From Kitasatospora phosalacinea (GTDB lineage: Bacteria; Actinomycetota; Actinomycetes; Streptomycetales; Streptomycetaceae): 38,880 nucleotides of DNA. The position numbers and the translations under genes are program-made. The stretch lies in the NCBI RefSeq assembly GCF_000717185.1, contig NZ_JNYE01000125.1, positions 1 through 38,880 on the forward strand, written 5' to 3'. Shown here one piece after another: positions 32,029 through 38,880 of the stretch (the first letter of the stretch is position 1; every line of letters begins with the position of its first letter). A model generated the notes under the pieces. It did not search any database. It was not told the origin of the DNA and saw only the letters and a program-made list of their open reading frames with translations.

Positions 32029-33012
32029 TCAGTACTGGCGGCTGGGGAGGGCCGCGGTGGCCTGCTCGGGGGTGAAGGTGCCCTCCTCGGTCTGGATCCG
32101 CCGCGGCACGCTCTCGCCCGCCTTGACCTTCTTGGCCAGTTCCATCAGCTGGTCGCCGAGCAGCGGGTTGCACTCGACATCGAAGTTGATCTTGCCCTGG
32201 CTCATCGCGGTGAAGGCGTCCTTGACCCCGTCCACCGAGACGATCTTGATGTCGGTGCCGGGCTTCTTGCCCGCCTCCTCGATCGCCTGGATCGCGCCGA
32301 GCGCCATGTCGTCGTTGTGCGCGTACAGCACGTCGATCTTCGGCTGGGACTTCAGGAAGGCCTGCATGACCTCCTTGCCCTTGGCGCGGGTGAAGTCGCC
32401 GGTCTGCGAGGCGACGATCTTGAACTTCGGGTCGCCCTTGATGGCGTCCGCGAAGCCGGACTTGCGGTCGTTGGCGGGCGCGGAGCCGGTGGTGCCCTCC
32501 AGCTGGACGATGTTCACGTCGCCGCTGCCGGACGCGTACTCCTTGACCAGCCAGTCGCCGGCCTTCTTGCCCTCCTCGACGAAGTCGGAGCCGAGGAAGG
32601 AGACGTACAGCGACTCGTCCTTGGAGTCCACCGCGCGGTCGGTCAGGATGACCGGGATGTGCGCGGCCTTGGCCTCCTTGAGGACGGTGTCCCAGCCCGA
32701 CTCGACCACCGGCGAGAAGGCGATCACGTCGACCTTCTGCTGGATGAACGAGCGGATCGCCTTGATCTGGTTCTCCTGCTTCTGCTGCGCGTCGGAGAAC
32801 TTGAGGGTGACGCCCGCCTTCTTCGCCGCGTCCTGGATCGACTTGGTGTTGGCGGTGCGCCAACCGCTCTCCGCGCCGACCTGGGCGAAGCCGATGGTCA
32901 GCTTGCCGTCCGACTTCTTGCCGTCGGAGGAGCCGCTGCCCGAGGAGCAGGCGGTGAGGCCGATGATCATGGCGCCGACGAGTGCGGCCGCGGCAACGGC
33001 TCTCTTGGACAT
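32029..33012 (-). CDS. ytfQ: Sugar ABC transporter substrate-binding lipoprotein (YtfQ type)
   Basis: This is a 327-residue periplasmic-binding-protein-4 type receptor. The signal peptide ends in the lipobox LTAC, so it is anchored outside the membrane. The mature part has LTIGFAQVGAESGWRTANTKSIQDAA, a hallmark of galactofuranose/arabinofuranose receptors. Further motifs are QQKQENQIKAIRSFIQQKVDVIAFSPVVESGWDTVL, IPVILTDRAVD and YAHNDDMALGAIQAIEEAG, with VDGVKDAFTAM and VECNPLLGDQL in the hinge and C-terminal lobe. The ATG at 33012 follows GAGGAAG. It is the first gene of the arabinose operon, about 180 bases downstream of a LacI operator. Confidence 0.95.
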   Translation of the reverse strand: MSKRAVAAAALVGAMIIGLTACSSGSGSSDGKKSDGKLTIGFAQVGAESGWRTANTKSIQDAAKKAGVTLKFSDAQQKQENQIKAIRSFIQQKVDVIAFSPVVESGWDTVLKEAKAAHIPVILTDRAVDSKDESLYVSFLGSDFVEEGKKAGDWLVKEYASGSGDVNIVQLEGTTGSAPANDRKSGFADAIKGDPKFKIVASQTGDFTRAKGKEVMQAFLKSQPKIDVLYAHNDDMALGAIQAIEEAGKKPGTDIKIVSVDGVKDAFTAMSQGKINFDVECNPLLGDQLMELAKKVKAGESVPRRIQTEEGTFTPEQATAALPSRQY

Positions 33013-33192
33013 GGGGGACTTCCTCTCGGATCGTCGATCGCACGGACGGCGGGGCCGGCCGGCGCTCACGGGGGTGCAGGGGGATGCGGGGGGTGCAAGG
33101 GGGCGAGACGACCGGATCGGGGCGCGACCGGGGAAGGTGCTCCGTCTCGTCCGGGTGAACGCGGTGTGGCGGCGCCGTTTCGCTTGAGGGAG

Positions 33193-33210
33193 ATTGTTAG
33201 CGCTCACAAT
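33193..33210 (-). promoter_or_regulatory. LacI-type operator before the arabinose transport operon
   Basis: ATTGTTAGCGCTCACAAT is a near-perfect palindrome centred on the AGCGCT core typical of LacI-family operators. It overlaps the likely -10 region of the operon promoter, so binding would block transcription. Two close matches lie at 33360 and 34625. Confidence 0.88.
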
Positions 33211-33359
33211 CACGATGGACAACCCAAGTCACCGCCCGTTACCCAATCTTGACCGGCCCTCGGCCCGCCCATGGGGAGGTCCGCCGCGGGCCGCGCCCCC
33301 TCCTTGACACCCCCGCCGCACCGGTGCTTTCCTCCGTGTCACGGGTCGGCCCACCCCGG

Positions 33360-33375
33360 ATTGTGAGCGCTAACA
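33360..33375 (+). promoter_or_regulatory. LacI-type operator before the regulator gene
   Basis: ATTGTGAGCGCTAACA repeats the operator core seen at 33193 and 34625. It lies about 120 bases before the chosen regulator start, so it points to autoregulation, or to looping with the operator 150 bases away. Confidence 0.85.
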
Positions 33376-33493
33376 GGCGGGGCGGGTACCCTGTCCGGAG
33401 CACCGCCGCGTGACGTCACCACCGCTCTCCCCGCACCGCACGGGGCTGACCGGCCGCCCGGCGCACGTCCGCGGTCGGCGAGGGAGTGGAACG

Positions 33494-34525
33494 TTGGGGA
33501 CCGAAACGGCCGGGCCGGAGGCGCGACAGCCCGTGATGGCGGACGTCGCGAAACTGGCGGGGGTGTCCCACCAGACGGTGTCACGGGTCCTCAACGGCGC
33601 CCCGCACGTCCGCCCCGGCACCCGGGACCGGGTGCTCGCCGCCATCCGGGAGCTCGACTACCGGCCCAACTCGGCGGCCCGCGCCCTGGTCACCCGCCGC
33701 TCGCAGACCCTCGGCGTGGTCAGCTTCGAGTCCACCCTGTACGGGCCCGCCTCGATGCTGGACGGCATCGAGCGCGCCGCCCGCAGCGCCGGGTACTTCG
33801 TCAGCGTCGCCAGCCTGCGCTCGCTGGACGCCCGCTCCGTCCAGGAGGCCGTCGACCGGCTCCGCGACCAGGGCGTCGAAGGGGTCGTGGTGGTCGCGCC
33901 GCAGACCTCGGCCGTCAGCGCGGTCGCCAAGGTCTCCAGCTCGGTGCCGGTGGTCGCGGTCGGCTCCGGCGCCCGCTCCAGCATCCCGACCGTCACGGTC
34001 GACAACCGCTCCGGCGCGGAGGCCGCCACCCGGCAGCTGCTCGACCTCGGCCACCGCACCGTCCACCACCTGGCCGGGCCGTCCGGCTGGTTGGAGAGCC
34101 AGGACCGCCAGGAGGGCTGGCGCCGCACCCTGGAGGCCGCCGGGGCCCGGGTACCGGCCGTGGCGGTCGGTGACTGGAGCGCCCGCTCCGGCTACGAGGC
34201 CGGGCAGCGGATCGCCGGGCTGGCCGACGTCAGCGCCGTCTTCTGCGCCAACGACCACATGGCCCTCGGGCTGCTGCGCGCCCTGCACGAGAGCGGCCGC
34301 CCGGTGCCGGGCGACATCAGCGTGGTCGGCTTCGACGACATCCCGGAGGCCGCCTACTTCATCCCGCCGCTCACCACCGTCCGGCAGGACTTCGGCGAGC
34401 TCGGCCGCCGCGCCCTGGAACTGCTGGTGGCCGAACTCGGCGGCACCGACCACCCGATCACCCGGGTGCAGATCGCCCCCGAGATGGTGCTGCGCCGCAG
34501 CGCCGGGCCGGCGCACCGCGCCTGA
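33494..34525 (+). CDS. LacI-family transcriptional regulator of the arabinose locus
   Basis: This is a 343-residue repressor-type protein. The helix-turn-helix plus hinge is VMADVAKLAGVSHQTVSRVLNGAPHVRPGTRDRVLAAIRELDYRPNSAARALVTRRS. The effector domain is of type-1 periplasmic-binding fold, with LGVVSFESTLYGPASMLDGIERAA, VSAVFCANDHMALGLLRALHESG and ISVVGFDDIPEAAYFIPPLTTVRQDFGELG. The TTG at 33494 sits seven bases after GGGAG; a GTG at 33410 and an ATG at 33537 are alternatives, the latter cutting close to the DNA-binding helix. It is divergent from the arabinose operon and is followed by the GH127 gene. L-arabinose or a derivative is the likely inducer; this is inferred. Confidence 0.9.
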   Translation: MGTETAGPEARQPVMADVAKLAGVSHQTVSRVLNGAPHVRPGTRDRVLAAIRELDYRPNSAARALVTRRSQTLGVVSFESTLYGPASMLDGIERAARSAGYFVSVASLRSLDARSVQEAVDRLRDQGVEGVVVVAPQTSAVSAVAKVSSSVPVVAVGSGARSSIPTVTVDNRSGAEAATRQLLDLGHRTVHHLAGPSGWLESQDRQEGWRRTLEAAGARVPAVAVGDWSARSGYEAGQRIAGLADVSAVFCANDHMALGLLRALHESGRPVPGDISVVGFDDIPEAAYFIPPLTTVRQDFGELGRRALELLVAELGGTDHPITRVQIAPEMVLRRSAGPAHRA

Positions 34526-34624
34526 GCGACGGGCGGCCGCGGCCGGGGCGGCGGGCGGCCGCGGCCGAGTCCGTGCGGTCGTACCTCTGGACCGGCCCCG
34601 GCGGCGGGGGATATAACCAATTCT

Positions 34625-34638
34625 TGTTAGCGCTAACA
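34625..34638 (+). promoter_or_regulatory. LacI-type operator before the GH127 gene
   Basis: TGTTAGCGCTAACA is a perfect 14-base palindrome 42 bases before the GH127 start. TATAAC at 34612-34617 just upstream may be the -10 element, with the operator over the transcription start. Confidence 0.88.
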
Positions 34639-34680
34639 TCCCCTCGGACTCCTCCCCACCCGGAAGGACCAGATCCCGCG

Positions 34681-37395
34681 ATGTCGCTCTCCTCCCCCAA
34701 CCGCCGCAGCCTGCTCAAGGCGACCGGCGTCCTCGCCCTCGCCCCGACCGTCGCGCTCGCCCCGGCGGCCCCGGCGGCCCCGGCGGGCGCGGCGGCCGCC
34801 GGCTCCCCGACCCAGCCGTTCGACCTCGGCCGGGTCCGGCTCACCGCCGGACGGCTGCGCGAGAACCAGGACCGCACGCTGGCGTACCTGCGCTTCGTCG
34901 ACGTCGACCGCCTGCTGTACAACTTCCGCGCGAACCACCGGCTGTCCACCAACGCCGCCGCCGCGAACGGAGGTTGGGACGCCCCGGCGTTCCCGTTCCG
35001 GACGCACGTGCAGGGGCACTTCCTCAGCGCGTGGGCCCAGGCGTACGCCGGAACGGGCGACACCGTCTGCCGGGACAAGGCCGCGTACGCGGTCGCCGAG
35101 CTGGCCAAGTGCCAGGCCAACGACGCCGCGGCGGGATTCTCCGCCGGGTACCTCTCGGGCTTCCCGGAGAGCGACTTCGCCCAGTTGGAGGCCGGGACGC
35201 TCAAGAACGGCAACGTCCCGTACTACTGCGTCCACAAGACCATGGCCGGCCTGCTCGACGTGTGGCGCCTGATGGACAGCACCCAGGCCCGGGACGTCCT
35301 GCTGGCCCTGGCCGACTGGGTCGACCGGCGCACCGCCCGGCTGACGCAGGGCCAGATGCAGGCGCTGCTGGGAACCGAGTTCGGCGGCATGAACGAGGTG
35401 CTGGCCGACCTCCACCTGCGGACCGGGGACGCGCGCTGGCTGGCGGTCGCCCAGCGCTTCGACCACGCCGCGGTGTTCGACCCGCTGGCCGCCGGCCAGG
35501 ACCAGCTGAACGGCCTGCACGCCAACACCCAGGTGCCGAAGTGGATCGGCGCCGTGCGCGAGTACCTGGCCACCGGGACCGCCCGCTACCACGACATCGC
35601 CGCCAACGCCTGGAGCTTCTGCACCACCGCGCACAGCTACGCCATCGGCGGGAACAGCCAGGCGGAGCACTTCCGCGCCCCGAACGCGATCGCCTCCCAG
35701 CTGACCAACGACAACTGCGAGCTGTGCAACTCGTACAACATGCTCAAACTCACCCGCGAGCTGTGGCAGTTGGACCCCGCCCGGGCCGCGTACTTCGACT
35801 TCTACGAACGCGCCCTGCTCAACCACGTGGTCGGCGCGCAGAACCCCGCCGACCCGCACGGGCACGTCACCTACTTCACCCCGCTGAAGCCCGGCGGGCG
35901 GCGCGGCGTCGGCCCGGCCTGGGGCGGCGGCACCTGGAGCACCGACTACGACTCGTTCTGGTGCTGCCAGGGCACCGGCGTGGAGTCCAACACCAAACTG
36001 GCGGACTCGGTCTACTTCCACGACGGCACCACGCTGATCGTGAACCTGTTCGTGCCCACCGTCCTCACCTGGGCCGAGCGCGGCCTCACGGTCACCCAGA
36101 CCACCTCCTACCCCGCCGAGGACACCACCACGATCAAGCTGACCGGCAGCACCGGCGACACCTGGTCGATGCGCGTCCGTATCCCGGGCTGGACGTCCGG
36201 GGCCACCGTGAGCGTCAACGGCGCCGTGCAGAACGTCACCGCCACGCCCGGCAGTTACGCCGTCCTCACCCGCGCCTGGGCCTCCGGCGACACGGTGACC
36301 GTCAAACTGCCGATGCGCGTCGCGCTCGCGGCCGCCAACGACGACCCGAACGTCGCCGCGGTCACCTACGGCCCGGTCGTGCTGTGCGGCAACTACGGCA
36401 GCACCGCCCTCGCCGCGCTCCCCGTCCTGGACCCGGCCTCGATCACCCGCAACGGCAGCACGGGCCTCTCCTTCACCGCGACCGCCAACGGCTCGCCCGT
36501 CGGCCTCGGCCCGTTCCACGACGCGCAGGGCTTCAACTACACCGTCTACTGGAGCACCCGGAGCACCTCCGGGTTCCGCCTGCTCGACGCGGGCAGCGGG
36601 CTGGTGCTGGGCGTGCAGGACATGTCCACCGCGGACGGGGGGCGCGCCCTGCAGTGGGCCGACAGCGGCACCGCCGACCACGACTGGGAGCTGCTGGTCG
36701 ACGGCACCGCGCTGCGCCTGCGCAACGCCAACAGCGGCAAGGTGCTGGGCGTGCAGGACATGTCCACGGCCGACGGCGCCCCCGTTCTGCAGTGGTCGGA
36801 CAACGGCACCGCCGACCACCGGTGGACGGTCGTGGCGACGGCCGACGGCTCGCACGGCCTGCGCAACGCCAACAGCGGCAAGCTGCTCGGCATCGCGGGC
36901 GGCTCCACCGCGCAGGGCGCCTTCGCCGTGCAGGCCCCGGACACCTCCGCGGCCACCAGCCGGTGGTGGTTCCTCCCGACCGGCACCCGGCGGATCCGGA
37001 ACGTGGCCAGCGGGCTGCTGCTCGGGGTGTCGGGCATGTCGACCGCGGACGGCGGCCTGGTGGTCCAGTGGGGCGACAACGGCACCGCCGACCACCTGTG
37101 GACCGCGGTGGTCGACTCCGGCGGGTACCTGCGGCTGCGGAACTCCCACAGCGGCAAGGTCCTCGCCGTGGAGGGCGGCGGCACGGCCAACGGCACCCGG
37201 ATCGTCCAGTGGGCCGACAACGGGACCGCCGACCACCGGTGGCGCCTGCGGCACGGCGGCGGCGACACCTTCCGCCTGCAGTCCGCAGCCAGCGGCCGCG
37301 TGCTCGGCGTCGCCGGGGCGTCCACCGCGCAGGGCGCCCAGGTCGTCCTCTGGGACGACAACGGCACCGCCGACCACCTCTGGCGCTTCGTCTGA
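34681..37395 (+). CDS. Secreted GH127 beta-L-arabinofuranosidase with C-terminal ricin-type lectin
   Basis: This is a 904-residue exported enzyme. The N-terminus carries a twin-arginine signal (NRRSLLKATGV, Arg8-Arg9) and an Ala/Pro-rich cleavage region. The GH127 (DUF1680) catalytic part runs to about residue 615. It keeps the unusual Cys/zinc active site: Glu329 (AEHF), Glu347 and Cys349 (CELC), and Cys428-Cys429 (WCCQGTG). This spacing closely matches the bifidobacterial enzyme HypBA1. Residues about 628-904 are six beta-trefoil repeats of the form SGKVLGVxxMSTADGxxVxQWxDNGTADHxW, i.e. two ricin-like (CBM13-type) lectin domains that should hold the enzyme on plant polysaccharide. The ATG at 34681 follows GGAAGG at a long spacing. 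The shared LacI operator links it to the arabinose operon, which would take up the released sugar. Confidence 0.9.
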   Translation: MSLSSPNRRSLLKATGVLALAPTVALAPAAPAAPAGAAAAGSPTQPFDLGRVRLTAGRLRENQDRTLAYLRFVDVDRLLYNFRANHRLSTNAAAANGGWDAPAFPFRTHVQGHFLSAWAQAYAGTGDTVCRDKAAYAVAELAKCQANDAAAGFSAGYLSGFPESDFAQLEAGTLKNGNVPYYCVHKTMAGLLDVWRLMDSTQARDVLLALADWVDRRTARLTQGQMQALLGTEFGGMNEVLADLHLRTGDARWLAVAQRFDHAAVFDPLAAGQDQLNGLHANTQVPKWIGAVREYLATGTARYHDIAANAWSFCTTAHSYAIGGNSQAEHFRAPNAIASQLTNDNCELCNSYNMLKLTRELWQLDPARAAYFDFYERALLNHVVGAQNPADPHGHVTYFTPLKPGGRRGVGPAWGGGTWSTDYDSFWCCQGTGVESNTKLADSVYFHDGTTLIVNLFVPTVLTWAERGLTVTQTTSYPAEDTTTIKLTGSTGDTWSMRVRIPGWTSGATVSVNGAVQNVTATPGSYAVLTRAWASGDTVTVKLPMRVALAAANDDPNVAAVTYGPVVLCGNYGSTALAALPVLDPASITRNGSTGLSFTATANGSPVGLGPFHDAQGFNYTVYWSTRSTSGFRLLDAGSGLVLGVQDMSTADGGRALQWADSGTADHDWELLVDGTALRLRNANSGKVLGVQDMSTADGAPVLQWSDNGTADHRWTVVATADGSHGLRNANSGKLLGIAGGSTAQGAFAVQAPDTSAATSRWWFLPTGTRRIRNVASGLLLGVSGMSTADGGLVVQWGDNGTADHLWTAVVDSGGYLRLRNSHSGKVLAVEGGGTANGTRIVQWADNGTADHRWRLRHGGGDTFRLQSAASGRVLGVAGASTAQGAQVVLWDDNGTADHLWRFV

Positions 37396-37406
37396 CCCGC
37401 CGTCAC

Positions 37407-37446
37407 GCCGACGGCCGGGCACGGTCCTCCGTGCCCGGCCGTCGGC
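37407..37446. terminator. Bidirectional hairpin terminator
   Basis: Eighteen-base perfect arms (core GACGGCCGGGCACGG/CCGTGCCCGGCCGTC) surround the loop TCCT. It fills the gap between the convergent GH127 and alpha/beta hydrolase genes and is the longest perfect hairpin found in the window. Confidence 0.88.
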
Positions 37447-37462
37447 CTTCGGGGGGCGGGGC

Positions 37463-38854
37463 TCAGCGCACGCCGCTCAGCCGGGAGGGCTTCCAGTCGA
37501 CGAAGGCGGCGCCGCCCAGGTCGAGCGCGGTGGCGCGCTCCTGCAGCGACTCGGGGGTGGCGGCGTTGCGCCAGGAGCCGGTGACCAGGCGCTGCTCCAG
37601 GGCGTGCAGACCGGCCACGATCTCGGCGGTGGTGAAGTTGCAGTGCCCCTGCCGGGCGACGAAGGCCTGCCGCAGCAGGCCGTTGTCGCCCGCGGCCCGG
37701 ATCCGGGCCGCGTAGGCGTTCTCCTGCTCGACGGGGACGAGCTGGTCGGAGGTGGTGTGGAGGGACAGCATCGGGACGCCGAGCGAGGCGACGGTGGAGC
37801 TGGCGTTCAGGTCCGCCCGGGCGGCGGCGGAGCCGGTGATGTCGGCGTGCGCGGTGAGCGCGGCGGTGTCGGCCTCCAGGTCGAGGCCCGCCGCGGCGTA
37901 CAGGGCGCGGACCTCGTCGGCGTGCCAGGACTTGTCGAGCAGGTCGGTGTAGTCGACGCCCCTGGTGGAGGAGGGGTTGCCGCCCGCGGACTGCTCGACG
38001 GCGTAGCGGCCGGGGACGATGAAGTACAGCAGGCCCTGCTGGAGCCACTGGTACTGCTGGCGCTCCTGGTCGGCGTAGTCGGTGGGAGCGGGCGGGGCCT
38101 GGCCCGGGGCCCAGGCCGACTGGTTGAGGTAGGCGGCGGCGAGGGAGATCCTGGCCCGTCCGGCGGGGGTCTGCTGGGCGGCGTCGACGGCGGCGGAGAG
38201 CCGCTGGGCCAGTGCGGAGGCGGCGGCCGGGTCGGGCAGGTCGACCAGGTTCGGCAGGTCGGCGCGGTCGAAGAACCAGGCCAGGGCGTACTCGGCGTCG
38301 AGCTGGTAGTCCTCCAGGTCGACGCCGCCCGCGACGAGTCCGCACAGGTTCAGCGCGCCGTCGATCCGCCCGGCGCCGTCGCGGGCGATCTGGGCGTTGA
38401 CCAGGCCGCCCATCGAGAGCCCGACGGAGACCACGTGGGTGGGCCTGCCCGCGGTGTCGCCGAACGCGGTGACGGTGGCGAACTGGTCCCGCTCGGCGGA
38501 CTCCAGCGCCCAGGTCGACCCGTTCGGGTCGTAGGAGGAACCGGCCAGGGCGTAGCCCTCGGCGAGGAGCCGGTCCTTGACCGCGTCGGAGGGGGCGTTG
38601 GCGGCGGTGAGCGCGCCGAAACCGTGGCTGAACAGCAGCAGGACGCCGTTCCACCGGGCGGGCTTGTCGGCGATCCAGGTCGCGCCGTCCGGCAGGGTCC
38701 CGCGGTAGTGGGTGGACGCGGTGACGGCGGTGGACCCGGTGGACCCGGTGGACGCGGTGGCGGCGGCCGGGGTGGCGGCGGCGAGCGGGGCGGTGACGGC
38801 GAGCGCGGTGGCGGCGCACAGGGCGGCCAGCGCCCGGCGGGGCGATCGGGACAT
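37463..38854 (-). CDS. Secreted alpha/beta hydrolase
   Basis: This is a 463-residue exported protein. A signal peptide (residues 1 to about 33, ending AAA/TA) is followed by a Ser/Thr/Gly-rich linker (STGSTGSTAV). The hydrolase core has WNGVLLLFSHGFG (oxyanion-hole strand), the nucleophile elbow VGLSMGG with Ser147, LSLHTTSDQLVP where the catalytic Asp is expected, and RQGHCNF with the catalytic His. A large insert (about 170-330) forms a cap domain. The layout resembles secreted esterases or tannase/feruloyl-esterase-like enzymes, but the substrate cannot be read. Its position beside an arabinofuranosidase would suit removal of esters from plant polysaccharide; this is a guess. The ATG at 38854 follows GGAG at five bases. 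Confidence 0.85.
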   Translation of the reverse strand: MSRSPRRALAALCAATALAVTAPLAAATPAAATASTGSTGSTAVTASTHYRGTLPDGATWIADKPARWNGVLLLFSHGFGALTAANAPSDAVKDRLLAEGYALAGSSYDPNGSTWALESAERDQFATVTAFGDTAGRPTHVVSVGLSMGGLVNAQIARDGAGRIDGALNLCGLVAGGVDLEDYQLDAEYALAWFFDRADLPNLVDLPDPAAASALAQRLSAAVDAAQQTPAGRARISLAAAYLNQSAWAPGQAPPAPTDYADQERQQYQWLQQGLLYFIVPGRYAVEQSAGGNPSSTRGVDYTDLLDKSWHADEVRALYAAAGLDLEADTAALTAHADITGSAAARADLNASSTVASLGVPMLSLHTTSDQLVPVEQENAYAARIRAAGDNGLLRQAFVARQGHCNFTTAEIVAGLHALEQRLVTGSWRNAATPESLQERATALDLGGAAFVDWKPSRLSGVR

Positions 38855-38880
38855 CGGGGCTCCAACAGGGTGGGTGGGCG

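Larger units (their letters stand above)
33013..33493. other. Divergent control region between arabinose operon and lacI-type gene
   Basis: No gene is supported in these 481 bases. It holds two LacI-type operators (33193 and 33360). For the minus strand, TTGTCC 17 bases before TAACAA overlaps the first operator and is a possible promoter. For the plus strand, TTGACA at 33304-33309 could be a -35 element but lacks a good -10. The leader of the binding-protein transcript would be about 180 bases long and GC-rich. Confidence 0.55.

Noticed and set aside
23061..33222. Long plus-strand open frames opposite the arabinose operon
   Set aside because: They are Gly/Val/Asp/Gln-rich antisense shadows of well-matched minus-strand enzymes and transporters.
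34633..37422. Long minus-strand open frame opposite GH127
   Set aside because: It is a shadow of the repetitive lectin-coding region and starts or ends within the terminator.

Overview
The window is very GC-rich with strong third-position GC bias. It carries many GTG/TTG starts, secreted proteins with Ala-rich signal peptides, a Tat substrate and lit-type and LAL-type regulators. This fits a Streptomycetaceae chromosome (Streptomyces or Kitasatospora). No rRNA, tRNA, insertion sequence, CRISPR array or replication origin was seen.

Region 1 (about 0.2-5.6 kb) holds a DUF427 protein, a secreted S51 (cyanophycinase-fold) protein, and a small protein with an internal duplication. These are followed by a minus-strand unit of ECF sigma factor, B12-binding MerR regulator and DUF2071 protein, which resembles a streptomycete light-response (litS/litR) locus. 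Just upstream of the sigma factor is a frameshifted scrap that reads like a photolyase-related protein, so the locus looks partly decayed.

Region 2 (about 5.6-16.1 kb) is the most interesting part. A minus-strand operon encodes an amino-acid-type solute-binding lipoprotein, its permease and ATPase, an M20 metallopeptidase, a secreted cyanophycinase-family S51 protein and an RpiR/SIS regulator. Close by are an orphan second binding protein, a second stand-alone secreted S51 protein with a C-terminal PPC domain, and two small membrane proteins. Together with the S51 gene at 0.9 kb this gives three secreted S51 hydrolases and two paralogous binding proteins. All four relevant promoters carry the same long dyad (GWTACAK, about 21 bases, then its inverse), 53-58 bases before the start codon. 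A fifth copy lies upstream of the ABC operon. My inference is an uncharacterised regulon for extracellular breakdown of cyanophycin or another beta-linked aspartyl polymer, with uptake and intracellular cleavage of the released dipeptides.

Region 3 (about 16.1-23.1 kb) holds a cation diffusion facilitator with an N-terminal pentapeptide repeat, a small membrane protein and a large LAL-type LuxR regulator. It also holds an M4 metalloprotease gene broken by a deletion that removed its HExxH segment and shifted the frame.

Region 4 (about 23.1-37.4 kb) is an L-arabinose utilisation locus. A minus-strand operon runs from a sugar-binding lipoprotein, an ABC ATPase and two permeases (ytfQ-ytfR-ytfT-yjfF type) through ribulokinase, ribulose-5-phosphate 4-epimerase and arabinose isomerase to an aldose epimerase. 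A divergent LacI regulator and a secreted GH127 beta-L-arabinofuranosidase with a lectin tail lie on the plus strand. Three near-identical LacI operators mark the transporter, the regulator and the GH127 promoters. The window ends with a secreted alpha/beta hydrolase.
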